Shown: in pieces, positions 9,234 through 17,867 of the stretch | Layout of the letters: every line of letters starts with the position of its first letter | How positions within the stretch are numbered: position 1 is the stretch's first letter | Assembly: GCF_002127215.1 (NCBI RefSeq) | Contig: NZ_NFUT01000001.1 | Span: forward strand, 310,001 to 374,000 | From: Hydrogenophaga sp. IBVHS2 | GTDB taxonomy: Bacteria > Pseudomonadota > Gammaproteobacteria > Burkholderiales > Burkholderiaceae_C | DNA length: 64,000 nucleotides | Direction: 5' to 3' | Program-made: the position numbers and the translations under genes | The notes under the pieces: model-generated | What the model was told of the DNA's origin: nothing | Databases searched by the model: none | What the model saw: the letters and a program-made list of their open reading frames with translations, nothing else

Positions 9234-11486
9234 TCAGGTCTTGGCCGGCTTGAAGCGCTGGGCCTTGATGACCGAGGGCGTGCGCTTGAGGCTGCGCAGC
9301 ACGTCGGCCAGGTGCTGGCGGTCGCGCACGGCCACCGAGAAACGGATGTCGGTGGCGGTCTGGGCCGGCTCGTCGCCCATGTCCACATGGGTGATGTCGC
9401 CTTCGGCCGAGGCGATGGCAGCGGCCACGCGGGCGAGCACACCCTTGCCGTTGGTGACGGTCACCACCAGGGTGGTGTCGAAGGGGCGGGTGGGTTCGTC
9501 GGCCCATTCCACCTCGAGGAAGCGTTCGGCGTCGCGGGCGCGCAACCGGCGCGCCACGCCGCAGTCCTCGGCATGCACCACCAGACCTTCGCCCCGGCCC
9601 AGGTAGCCCACGATGCGATCGCCCGGGATGGGCTTGCAGCAGCTGGCGTACTGGACCGACAGGCCCTCGCTGCCATCGAGCGTGACCACGCCATGGGCCA
9701 GGTTGTCCTCCTGGCCGGTCGCGTAGCGCTCGGTGCTGATCAGCACCGTGTCGGGCTTGACGCCGGTCTCGCTCAGCAGCACCGCCAGCTTCTTGCCCAC
9801 CATGCTGGCAATGCGTCTGCCCATGCCGATGTCGGAGAGCAGTTCCTCGCGGCTGCGGTTGCCGGTGAAGCGCAGCAGCTTGTCCCAGGTGACTGCGTGT
9901 TCGCCGTCGGCCGCCGGCAGCTGGGCGATGCCTTCGGAGCGCAGCGCCTGGCCCAGCATGCGTTCGCCCAGTTCCAGCGAATGCTCCTGGGCCACCGTCT
10001 TGAGGTGGTGGCGGATCTTGGATCGGGCCCGGCCGGTCTTCACGAAGGAGAGCCAGGCCGGGTTGGGCTGGGCCTTCTCGTCGGTGATGACCTCCACCAC
10101 GTCGCCGTTGGACAGTTCCGTGCGCAGCGGACGTTCCTCGCCGTTGATGCGGGCCGACACGGTGCGGTTGCCCACGTCGCTGTGGATGGCGTAGGCAAAG
10201 TCCATCACCGTGGCGCCGCGCGGCAGGGCCATGATCTTGCTCTTGGGCGTGAACACATAGACCGCATCAGGGAACAGGTCGATCTTGATGTGGTCCCAGA
10301 ACTCGCTGGCGTCGTGGGTTTCCTGCTGGATGTCCAGCAGCGACTGCAGCCACTGGGTACCCAGGCGCTGCGACATGTCGCTGTTGGGCTCGCTGGCCTT
10401 GTACAGCCAGTGGGCCGCCACACCCGATTCCGCCACCACATCCATGGCGTGGGTGCGCAGCTGGAATTCGATGTTGGTGCCGAAGGGACCGATGAGCGTG
10501 GTGTGCAGCGACTGGTAGCCGTTGACCTTGGGGATGGCCACGTAGTCGCGGAACTTGCCGGGCAGGGGCTTGTAGAGCTGGTGCAGCGTGCCCAGCGCGG
10601 TGTAGCAGTCGGTCAGGCCCGGCACGATGATGCGAAAGCCGTAGATGTCGGTCACTTGCGAGAACGACAGGTGCTTGCTGTCCATCTTGCGGTAGACCGA
10701 ATAGAGCGTCTTCTCGCGGCCCATGATGCGGACCTGCATGCCTTCGCGCGCAAATGCCGCTTCCACCTCGCGCTGCACCCGGCTGATCAGGTCGCGGCGG
10801 CGGGTGCGGGACTTGTTGAGCGCCTTGGACAGCACCTCGTACCGCCAGGGCTTGAGGAAACGGAAGGCCAGGTCCTGCAGTTCGCGGTAGGTGAAGTTCA
10901 GGCCCAGGCGGTGTGCGATGGGGGCGTAGATCTCCAGCGTCTCGCTGCTGATGCGGTGCCACTTGCTGCGCGGCATGTCGCCCATGGTCCGCATGTTGTG
11001 GGTGCGGTCGGCCAGCTTGATGAGGATGACGCGAACATCCTTGGCCATGGCCAGCAGCATCTTGCGGAAGGACTCCGCCTGGTTCTGCTCGCGGGTGTCG
11101 AATTCCAGCTTCTCGAGCTTGGTCAGTCCGTCCACGATGTCGGCCACCGGGGCGCCGAAGCGCTCCACCAGCTCCTGCTTGGTCACGCCGCAATCCTCGA
11201 TGGCGTCGTGCATCAGTGCCGCCATGAGGGCCTGCGCGTCGAGCTTCCACTCGGCGCACTGGGCGGCCACCGCGATCGGATGGGTGATGTAGGGGTCGCC
11301 GTTCTTGCGCAGCTGGCCGAGATGGGCCTCGTCGGCGAACCGGTAGGCCTGGCGGATGCTTTCGATGTCGGCTGCGCCCAGGTAGTCCAGCTTGCCCAGC
11401 AGCGCGGCAAAACTGGCCGCTGCCGCGCTCTCGGCCGGCCGTGCAATCGGGGAGGGCATGACCCCTGTCGGGGTGTCTGACATCAT
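9234..11486 (-). CDS. spoT: Bifunctional (p)ppGpp synthetase/hydrolase (RSH family)
   Basis: About 750 residues. Domains in order: an HD hydrolase domain with an intact ALMHDAIED motif and DRTHNMRTM, a RelA/SpoT synthetase domain (SKHLSFSQVTDIYGFRI), a TGS domain (YVFTPKSKIMALPRGATVMDFAYAIH), a zinc-finger-like region (ASCCKPIPGD) and a C-terminal ACT domain. The intact HD site supports hydrolase activity, so SpoT/Rel rather than a hydrolase-dead RelA. Start could be ATG at 11486 or the adjacent ATG at 11483. It follows gmk and rpoZ, the usual stringent-response order. Confidence 0.95.
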   Translation of the reverse strand: MMSDTPTGVMPSPIARPAESAAAASFAALLGKLDYLGAADIESIRQAYRFADEAHLGQLRKNGDPYITHPIAVAAQCAEWKLDAQALMAALMHDAIEDCGVTKQELVERFGAPVADIVDGLTKLEKLEFDTREQNQAESFRKMLLAMAKDVRVILIKLADRTHNMRTMGDMPRSKWHRISSETLEIYAPIAHRLGLNFTYRELQDLAFRFLKPWRYEVLSKALNKSRTRRRDLISRVQREVEAAFAREGMQVRIMGREKTLYSVYRKMDSKHLSFSQVTDIYGFRIIVPGLTDCYTALGTLHQLYKPLPGKFRDYVAIPKVNGYQSLHTTLIGPFGTNIEFQLRTHAMDVVAESGVAAHWLYKASEPNSDMSQRLGTQWLQSLLDIQQETHDASEFWDHIKIDLFPDAVYVFTPKSKIMALPRGATVMDFAYAIHSDVGNRTVSARINGEERPLRTELSNGDVVEVITDEKAQPNPAWLSFVKTGRARSKIRHHLKTVAQEHSLELGERMLGQALRSEGIAQLPAADGEHAVTWDKLLRFTGNRSREELLSDIGMGRRIASMVGKKLAVLLSETGVKPDTVLISTERYATGQEDNLAHGVVTLDGSEGLSVQYASCCKPIPGDRIVGYLGRGEGLVVHAEDCGVARRLRARDAERFLEVEWADEPTRPFDTTLVVTVTNGKGVLARVAAAIASAEGDITHVDMGDEPAQTATDIRFSVAVRDRQHLADVLRSLKRTPSVIKAQRFKPAKT

Positions 11487-11548
11487 CCCGATACTGTAGC
11501 GTGAGATCCAATGCCGGCGCAGCCGCATGGGCTGCGGCCGTACCGGCG

Positions 11549-11575
11549 AAAAAAAACACCGCCGAGGCGGTGTTT
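11549..11575 (-). terminator. Hairpin with U-tract downstream of rpoZ (minus strand)
   Basis: Bases 11554-11562 pair with 11567-11575 (AAACACCGC/GCGGTGTTT), closing a four-base loop. On the minus strand the stem is followed by a run of eight U (A-run 11549-11556). It lies 21 bases past the rpoZ stop and before spoT, so it should reduce read-through into spoT, which may need its own promoter or rely on partial read-through. Confidence 0.75.
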
Positions 11576-11595
11576 CTTGGCGGGTGCGCTGGCGC

Positions 11596-11799
11596 TCAGA
11601 CCGGCACCTTCTTGAGCATCTCCAGGCCGACCTTGCCTTCGGCGATCTCGCGCAGGGCGGTCACGCCCGGCTTGTTCTTGCTCTCGATCTTGGGCGCGTG
11701 GCCCTGGCTCAGCATGCGGGCACGGTAGGTGGCCGCCAGCACCAGCTGGAAGCGGTTGGGGATCTTTTCCAGGCAATCTTCAACGGTGATGCGTGCCAT
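11596..11799 (-). CDS. rpoZ: RNA polymerase omega subunit
   Basis: 67 residues beginning [17 protein letters not shown], the conserved omega N-terminus, with [11 protein letters not shown] near the end. It binds beta-prime and helps assemble RNA polymerase; it also forms part of the ppGpp binding site 1. The gene sits between gmk and spoT on the same strand with a 14-base gap from gmk. Confidence 0.96.
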   Translation of the reverse strand: MARITVEDCLEKIPNRFQLVLAATYRARMLSQGHAPKIESKNKPGVTALREIAEGKVGLEMLKKVPV

Positions 11800-11813
11800 G
11801 AGGGCTCCGGGTG

Positions 11814-12434
11814 TCAGTGGATGTTCAGCGCCGAGAAGGTGTCGCTGCGGGCGATGCGCTGGGCCGAATACCGCAGTCTCTGCGCGTGGACGATGGCCTT
11901 GAGGTCGAACAAGGCCCGTTCAAATACTTCATTGATTATAACGAAGTCGAATTCCCGGGCGTTGGCCATCTCGGTGGCGGCATTCTGCAGCCGCAGCTCG
12001 ATCACCTCGGCGCTGTCCTCTGCCCGGCGCTCCAGGCGCGACCGCAACTCCTCCCAGCTGGGCGGGAGGATGAACACCAGCACCGCGTTGGGAAAGATGC
12101 GCTTGACCTGGATGGCGCCCTGGAAATCGATCTCCAGCACCACGTCGGCGCCCATCTTCATGCGCTGCTCGATCGCCTGTTTGGAGGTGCCGTAGCGGTT
12201 GCCGTGCACCTTGGCCCATTCCAGGAAGGCGTCCTGCACCACCATCTGGTCGAAGGTCTCGTTGCTGACGAAGTAGTACTCGCGCCCATGGAGCTCCTGG
12301 CCGCGCGGGGCGCGGGTGGTGTGCGAGACCGAAGGCTGCACACGCGAGTCCAGCTCCATCAGGGCCTTGACGAGGCTGGATTTGCCCGCCCCGCTGGGGG
12401 CTGCGACGACGAACAGGTTGCCGGGGTATTGCAT
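11814..12434 (-). CDS. gmk: Guanylate kinase
   Basis: 206 residues. The P-loop APSGAGKSS lies at 12-20, followed by [20 protein letters not shown], the GMP-binding segment, and [11 protein letters not shown]. It phosphorylates GMP to GDP. The gene begins seven bases after yicC ends and leads into rpoZ and spoT, linking GTP supply with stringent control in one transcription unit. Confidence 0.96.
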   Translation of the reverse strand: MQYPGNLFVVAAPSGAGKSSLVKALMELDSRVQPSVSHTTRAPRGQELHGREYYFVSNETFDQMVVQDAFLEWAKVHGNRYGTSKQAIEQRMKMGADVVLEIDFQGAIQVKRIFPNAVLVFILPPSWEELRSRLERRAEDSAEVIELRLQNAATEMANAREFDFVIINEVFERALFDLKAIVHAQRLRYSAQRIARSDTFSALNIH

Positions 12435-12441
12435 CAGGGGG

Positions 12442-13350
12442 TCATTCGATGTTCTGGACTTGCTCGCGCATCTGTTCGATCAGGACCTTCATGTCCACCG
12501 AGATGCGGGTGAGTTCGATGCTGGAGGACTTGGAGCCCAGCGTGTTGGCTTCCCGGTGCAGTTCCTGGATCAGGAAGTCCAGGCGCTTGCCCAGTTCGCC
12601 GCCTGCCTTGAGCAGCCGCTCGATTTCGTCCAGATGCGAGCCCAGCCGGGTGAGTTCCTCGGCCACGTCGATGCGGATGGCGTAGGCCGTGGCCTCGTTC
12701 AGGGCCCGGTCGCGGGCCTGTTCGGTGGCACCGGCGGATGCGGCATCGCTGCCCAGCGCCTCGTTCCAGCGGTCCAGGAATCGCTGGCGCTGCTGGGCCA
12801 CCAGCTGGGGGATCAGGGGGGCGGCGTCCAGGGCCAGTTGACGCAGCTGTCCCAGCCGGTCGGTCAGCATGGCGGCCAGGCGGGCGCCTTCGCGGGCCCG
12901 TGCCTTGCGCAGCGCATCGACCGCCTCGGCGGCCAGCGCCAGCAGCGGCTCGTGCTGGTCACCCATCGGGGCACCCTGGCGTCCGGTGAGCTGCAGCACG
13001 TCGGCCACCGACAGGGGGGCCGCGGTGGGCAGCCATGAGCGGATGGCATCCTGCGCGCTCACCAGCCGCTGAAGGTCGGTCACGGCGGGTGCACGCAGGC
13101 CCGACTCGTTGCGGCCCTCGATCCAGGCCCGCAGTTCGACCTTGCCCCGCTTGAGGCGGGCGTTGAGCAGTTCGCGCAGGGCGGGCTCGCTGCCGCGCAG
13201 CTCTTCCGGCAGCTTGAAGACCAGATCCAGGAAACGGCTGTTGACCGAGCGGATTTCCAGGCCCAGACCGTGGCCCGCCGGGGCCCCGGCGGCCTCGGCC
13301 GACGGCGCCGTGTGGGCCGTGGCGAAACCGGTCATGCTGTAAACTGCCAT
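12442..13350 (-). CDS. yicC: YicC family protein (probable endoribonuclease)
   Basis: 302 residues starting MAVYSMTGF, the family's signature N-terminus, followed by [13 protein letters not shown] and a C-terminal DUF1732 part with the conserved [13 protein letters not shown]. An in-frame open region extends to 13455, but the MTGF start at 13350 matches the family. YicC proteins have been described as ribonucleases that affect small RNAs and stress responses. It is upstream of gmk and divergent from the Ser/Thr kinase. Confidence 0.92.
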   Translation of the reverse strand: MAVYSMTGFATAHTAPSAEAAGAPAGHGLGLEIRSVNSRFLDLVFKLPEELRGSEPALRELLNARLKRGKVELRAWIEGRNESGLRAPAVTDLQRLVSAQDAIRSWLPTAAPLSVADVLQLTGRQGAPMGDQHEPLLALAAEAVDALRKARAREGARLAAMLTDRLGQLRQLALDAAPLIPQLVAQQRQRFLDRWNEALGSDAASAGATEQARDRALNEATAYAIRIDVAEELTRLGSHLDEIERLLKAGGELGKRLDFLIQELHREANTLGSKSSSIELTRISVDMKVLIEQMREQVQNIE

Positions 13351-13411
13351 CGCACTGGGCCCGATCCAAAGGAGTGGTCCGAAACGACGCGTTCCGGAAG
13401 CCTGCCGAATT

Positions 13412-14419
13412 ATGTCAAAGGTCAAACCAGCCCCCCTGCCTCCAGACACCGTCATCGGCGGTTACCGCATCGTTCGCAAGCTGGCGGCAGGTGGCTTCGG
13501 GGTGGTGTACCTGGCCATCGACACCGAAGGTCAGCAGGTGGCGGTCAAGGAGTACCTGCCGTCGTCGCTGGCCTCGCGCGGCCCCGGCGAGCTGCTGCCG
13601 CAGGTGCAGCCCGAGAAGCTCTCGCTCTACCGGCTCGGCCTCAAGAGCTTTTTTGAAGAGGGCCGTGCACTGGCCCAGATCTCCCACCAGTCGGTGGTGA
13701 GCGTGCTCAACTTCTTCCGCGAGAACGAAACCGTCTACATGGTCATGAACTACCTGGAGGGATCGTCCCTGCAGGAGTTCATCATCACGGCGCGTGAACA
13801 GAAAAAGCAGAAGGTCTTCCGCGAATCCACCATTCGCTCGCTCTACGACGAGGTGCTGCGCGGCCTGCGCATCGTGCACCAGCACAAGATGCTGCACCTG
13901 GACATCAAGCCGGCCAACATCTTCATCACCGACGACAACCGCGCGGTGCTGATCGACTTCGGTGCCGCCCGCGAGGTGCTGAGCAAGGAAGGCAACTTCA
14001 TCCGGCCCATGTACACCCCCGGCTTTGCGGCGCCCGAGATGTACCGGCGCGACTCCTCCATGGGGCCCTGGACCGACATCTACGCCATCGGTGCCTGCAT
14101 CTACGCCAGCATGCAGGGCTACCCGCCCAACGATGCGCCGCAGCGGCTCGAGAAGGACCGCCTGTCCCTGGCGCTCTCGCGCCTGCGCGGCGTCTACTCC
14201 GACAACCTGATCGAGGTGGTCGAGTGGTGCATGTCGCTCGATCCGCTGTCGCGGCCGCAGTCGGTGTTTGCGCTGCAGAAGGAGCTCAGCCGCGAGACCG
14301 AGCGCAGCTACACCAAGCTCACCGTGGCCGAGAAGATGCGGCTGCAGTTCGACAACATCGTCTCCGACAAGAAGACCGGGCGCAGCCGATCCACCAACGC
14401 GGGCACCCGATTCCGATGA
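13412..14419 (+). CDS. Serine/threonine protein kinase (Hanks type)
   Basis: 335 residues. Visible kinase features are the glycine-rich loop LAAGGFGVVYLA, invariant Lys46 in VAVKEYLP, the catalytic loop HLDIKPAN with Asp164 (HLD instead of the usual HRD), and IDFGAA with DFG at 182-184. An APE-like segment follows (PGFAAPEMY). There is no transmembrane segment or external sensor domain, so it is cytoplasmic. Its stop overlaps the start of a PP2C phosphatase gene in ATGA, making a matched kinase/phosphatase pair between yicC and rph. Substrates are unknown. Confidence 0.92.
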   Translation: MSKVKPAPLPPDTVIGGYRIVRKLAAGGFGVVYLAIDTEGQQVAVKEYLPSSLASRGPGELLPQVQPEKLSLYRLGLKSFFEEGRALAQISHQSVVSVLNFFRENETVYMVMNYLEGSSLQEFIITAREQKKQKVFRESTIRSLYDEVLRGLRIVHQHKMLHLDIKPANIFITDDNRAVLIDFGAAREVLSKEGNFIRPMYTPGFAAPEMYRRDSSMGPWTDIYAIGACIYASMQGYPPNDAPQRLEKDRLSLALSRLRGVYSDNLIEVVEWCMSLDPLSRPQSVFALQKELSRETERSYTKLTVAEKMRLQFDNIVSDKKTGRSRSTNAGTRFR

Positions 14420-15315
14420 AGTTCTCGGTCTACCAGATCAGCCGGCAAGGGGGGCGGGAGCGTAACGAGGACCGGATGGGGTACGCGTACACGCGCGAGT
14501 CCGGCCTGTTCGTGCTGGCCGACGGCATGGGCGGGCACCCCGAGGGCGCCATGGCGGCGCAGCTCGCGCTCCAGACCTTCTCGGCCTACTTCCAGAAGAC
14601 CGCCAACCCCACGGTGCGCGAGGTCCCCGACTTCCTCACCAGCGCCCTGATGGCGGCCCACCACCAGATCATCCGCTACGCGGCCGAGAAGGGCATGCTG
14701 GACACGCCGCGCACCACGCTGGTGGCGGCGCTGATGGAGCGGGGCCAGATGCACTGGGTGCACTGCGGCGACTCGCGGCTGTACGTGGTGCGCGACGGCG
14801 CCCTGCTCACCCGCACCCGCGACCACTCCTACATGGAGCAGCAGGCCCACATGGGGCGTGCCACCGATCACATCAACCGCAACATCCTGTTCACCTGCCT
14901 GGGGTCGCCGGCCAAGCCGGTGTTCGACCTGTCCGGTCCGCTGTCGCTGCAGCAGGGCGACCGGGTGCTGCTGTGCTCCGACGGCCTGTGGGGCACGGTG
15001 AGCGACGAGGAGATCGCGACCGAGCTCTCGCGCCATGCCCTGGAGCATTCGGTGCCCGACCTGGTCGAGACCGCCCTCAAGCGGGGCGGCCCCCGCTGCG
15101 ACAACGTCACCGTGCTGGCCATGGAGTGGGAGACGGCCGAGGCCTATCAGAACTCCAGCGTGTCGACCGACGATGTGGAGGACGGCTTCTTTGCCTCCAC
15201 CATCCAGTCGGGTACCCCCGACTCGACCATGGACGATCTGGACGACGCCGCCATCGAGCGGTCGATCGCCGAGATCAATGCCGCGATCCGCCGCACGGCC
15301 GAACGCAATTCCTGA
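14416..15315 (+). CDS. PP2C-family serine/threonine phosphatase
   Basis: 299 residues. PP2C metal-binding motifs are present: NEDRMGY near the N-terminus, [18 protein letters not shown] and [10 protein letters not shown]. The C-terminal tail of about 50 residues is acidic and carries no domain I recognise. It overlaps the kinase gene by four bases, so it is presumably the enzyme that reverses that kinase's phosphorylations. It is followed after 19 bases by rph. Confidence 0.92.
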   Translation: MKFSVYQISRQGGRERNEDRMGYAYTRESGLFVLADGMGGHPEGAMAAQLALQTFSAYFQKTANPTVREVPDFLTSALMAAHHQIIRYAAEKGMLDTPRTTLVAALMERGQMHWVHCGDSRLYVVRDGALLTRTRDHSYMEQQAHMGRATDHINRNILFTCLGSPAKPVFDLSGPLSLQQGDRVLLCSDGLWGTVSDEEIATELSRHALEHSVPDLVETALKRGGPRCDNVTVLAMEWETAEAYQNSSVSTDDVEDGFFASTIQSGTPDSTMDDLDDAAIERSIAEINAAIRRTAERNS

Positions 15316-15334
15316 GCTTTCCGAGGATTTCCCC

Positions 15335-16063
15335 ATGAGCGATGTTTCCCGGCCCGGCCAGCGGGCCGCCGATGCCCTGCGCCCGGTGCGCATCACCCGC
15401 AACTACACCATGCACGCCGAAGGTTCGGTGCTGATCGAGTTCGGCAACACCCGCGTGCTGTGCACCGCCTCGGTCGAAGAGAAAGTGCCGCCGCACAAGC
15501 GCGGCAGCGGCGAGGGCTGGGTGACGGCCGAATACGGCATGCTGCCGCGTGCCACCCACACCCGCAGCGACCGCGAGGCCGCCAAGGGCAAGCAGAGCGG
15601 ACGCACCCAGGAAATCCAGCGCCTGATCGGCCGATCGCTGCGCTCGGTGTTCGATCTGTCGAAACTGGGTGAACGCACCATCTCGCTGGACTGCGACGTG
15701 CTGCAGGCCGACGGCGGCACCCGCACCGCCAGCATCACCGGCGCCTTTGTCGCGGCGGCGGATGCGGTGGCACGCCTGATGGCGGAGGGCCGCATTGCCG
15801 AGTCGCCGATCAAGGACCATGTGGCGGCCATTTCGGTGGGCATCCTGCACGGCCAGCCGCTGCTGGATCTGGAGTACGTGGAAGACTCCGCCTGCGACAC
15901 CGACATGAACGTGGTCATGACCGGTGCCGGGCACTATGTGGAGGTGCAGGGCACGGCCGAGGGCGTGGCCTTCACCCGCTCCGAGATGGACGCGCTGCTG
16001 GGACTGGCCGAGAAGGGCATTGCCGAGCTGGTCGCGCTGCAGAAGCAGGCGCTCGCCGCATGA
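15335..16063 (+). CDS. rph: Ribonuclease PH
   Basis: 242 residues, the usual size. [42 protein letters not shown] and [17 protein letters not shown] are classic RNase PH motifs. It trims tRNA 3' ends using phosphate. The ATG at 15335 has a GAGGA Shine-Dalgarno at 15323-15327. Its end overlaps rdgB in ATGA. Confidence 0.96.
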   Translation: MSDVSRPGQRAADALRPVRITRNYTMHAEGSVLIEFGNTRVLCTASVEEKVPPHKRGSGEGWVTAEYGMLPRATHTRSDREAAKGKQSGRTQEIQRLIGRSLRSVFDLSKLGERTISLDCDVLQADGGTRTASITGAFVAAADAVARLMAEGRIAESPIKDHVAAISVGILHGQPLLDLEYVEDSACDTDMNVVMTGAGHYVEVQGTAEGVAFTRSEMDALLGLAEKGIAELVALQKQALAA

Positions 16064-16662
16064 AGCTGGTGCTGGCCTCCAACAACGCGGGCAAGCTGGC
16101 CGAGCTGCAGGCGCTGTTCGCCCCCCTGGGCGTGGAGCTGGTGCGCCAGGCCGACCTGGGCATTCCGGAAGCACCGGAGCCGCACCGCACCTTCATCGAG
16201 AACGCGCTGGCCAAGGCCCGCCACGCCGCCCGCGAAAGCGGTCTGCCGGCACTGGCCGACGATGCCGGCCTGTGCGTGGAAGCCTTCGGTGGCCTGCCCG
16301 GTGTGGACACCGCCTTCTATGCCACGCAGCATGGCTACCCCAAGGGGGACGACCACAACGTCACCGCCCTGCTGGAGCAGATGCAGGCCATCACCGACCG
16401 CCGCGCCGCGCTGGTCAGCACCCTGGTGGCGCTGCGCAGCGCCGACGATCCCGAGCCGCTGGTGGCCACCGGCCGGGCGCCGGGCCTGATCACCCGCGAG
16501 CGCATCGGCAGCAACGGCTTCGGCTTCGACCCGGTGATGTTCCTGCCGGAGTTCGGCCAGACCTTTGCGGAGCTGCCCACCGAGGTCAAGAACGCGCACA
16601 GCCACAGGGGCCGCGCCGCCCAGGCCATGCTGGCGCTGATGCGCGAGCGCTGGTTCGCATGA
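16060..16662 (+). CDS. rdgB: dITP/XTP pyrophosphatase (non-canonical purine NTP pyrophosphatase)
   Basis: 200 residues. [14 protein letters not shown] at the N-terminus, [27 protein letters not shown] and [12 protein letters not shown] are diagnostic of the Ham1/RdgB family. It removes deaminated purine nucleotides from the precursor pool. It starts within the rph stop and its own stop overlaps the hemW start, so rph, rdgB and hemW are translationally chained. Confidence 0.95.
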   Translation: MKLVLASNNAGKLAELQALFAPLGVELVRQADLGIPEAPEPHRTFIENALAKARHAARESGLPALADDAGLCVEAFGGLPGVDTAFYATQHGYPKGDDHNVTALLEQMQAITDRRAALVSTLVALRSADDPEPLVATGRAPGLITRERIGSNGFGFDPVMFLPEFGQTFAELPTEVKNAHSHRGRAAQAMLALMRERWFA

Positions 16663-17867
16663 ACACGGCGGCAGACATCCGGCACTGGATGCGGCCGGGC
16701 ACCTTGCAGCTGTCGTCGCTGCCGCCCCTGTCGCTCTACATCCACCTGCCGTGGTGCCTCAAGAAGTGCCCGTACTGCGACTTCAATTCCCACGAATGGG
16801 CCGGTGAGGGTGGTCCCTCCACACCGCCGGAGCAGCGTTATCTGGATGCACTGCGCGCGGATCTGGAGGCGTCGCTGCCCTTGATCTGGGGGCGCACGGT
16901 GCATAGCATCTTCATCGGCGGCGGCACGCCCAGCCTGTTCTCGCCCGAGTCGATCGACCGCCTGCTGGCCGACGTGCGGGCCCGCGTGCGCCTCGAGGCC
17001 GATGCCGAGATCACGCTGGAGGCCAATCCCGGCACCTTCGAGCGCGACCGGTTCCGCGCCTTTCGCCACGCCGGCGTGACCCGCCTGTCCATCGGGGTGC
17101 AGAGCTTCAACGACCAGCACCTGCAGGCCCTGGGCCGGGTGCACGACCGCGCGCAGGCACTGGCCGCGGTGGAGGAGGCGGCGCGCAGTTTCGATACCTT
17201 CAACCTCGATGTGATGTACGCGCTGCCCGGCCAGACCCTGGCCCAGGCCGAGGAAGACATGCGCACCGCGCTGTCGCTGTCGCCGCCGCACATCTCCATC
17301 TACCACCTCACGCTGGAGCCCAACACCTATTTCGCCAAGTTCCCGCCGGTGGTGCCGGACGACGACGACGCCTACGCCATGCTCGACCGCATCACCGAGC
17401 TCACCACCGCGGCCGGGCTGCAGCGCTACGAGGTGTCGGCCTATGCGAAGCCCGGGCATGCCTGCCGGCACAACCTGAACTACTGGCAGTTCGGCGACTA
17501 CCTGGGCATCGGGGCGGGAGCGCACGGCAAGCTCAGCTTTGCGCACCGGGTGGCGCGCACAGTGAAGCTGCGCGACCCGCGCCGCTACATGGAGCAGGCC
17601 CTGGCGGGGGATGCCCTGGCCAGCATGGACGAGGTGCCCCGCGCCGACCTGCCGTTCGAGTTCATGCTCAACGCCCTGCGGCTCAAGGACGGCGTGGCCC
17701 TGCAGGATTTCATGGACCGCACCGGGCTGCCCCTGTCGGCCATCGACCGGGCGGTCCGTGAGGGCGAGCAGCAGGGCCTGCTCACGCGCGAGGCGGGCCG
17801 GCTGGCGCCCACGGCGCGGGGACTCGATTTCCTCTCCGACCTGCAGTCGCTGTTCCTGCCCGACTGA
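16659..17867 (+). CDS. hemW: Radical SAM protein HemW (coproporphyrinogen-III-oxidase-like, heme chaperone)
   Basis: 402 residues. The radical SAM cluster motif is C33-x3-C37-x2-C40 in LPWCLKKCPYC, followed by FIGGGTPSLFSPE and VQSFNDQHLQALGR. HemW proteins resemble HemN but act as heme-transfer proteins rather than oxidases. The ATG at 16659 overlaps the rdgB stop. The stop at 17865-17867 abuts the end of the convergent histidine-kinase gene with no gap. Confidence 0.92.
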   Translation: MNTAADIRHWMRPGTLQLSSLPPLSLYIHLPWCLKKCPYCDFNSHEWAGEGGPSTPPEQRYLDALRADLEASLPLIWGRTVHSIFIGGGTPSLFSPESIDRLLADVRARVRLEADAEITLEANPGTFERDRFRAFRHAGVTRLSIGVQSFNDQHLQALGRVHDRAQALAAVEEAARSFDTFNLDVMYALPGQTLAQAEEDMRTALSLSPPHISIYHLTLEPNTYFAKFPPVVPDDDDAYAMLDRITELTTAAGLQRYEVSAYAKPGHACRHNLNYWQFGDYLGIGAGAHGKLSFAHRVARTVKLRDPRRYMEQALAGDALASMDEVPRADLPFEFMLNALRLKDGVALQDFMDRTGLPLSAIDRAVREGEQQGLLTREAGRLAPTARGLDFLSDLQSLFLPD

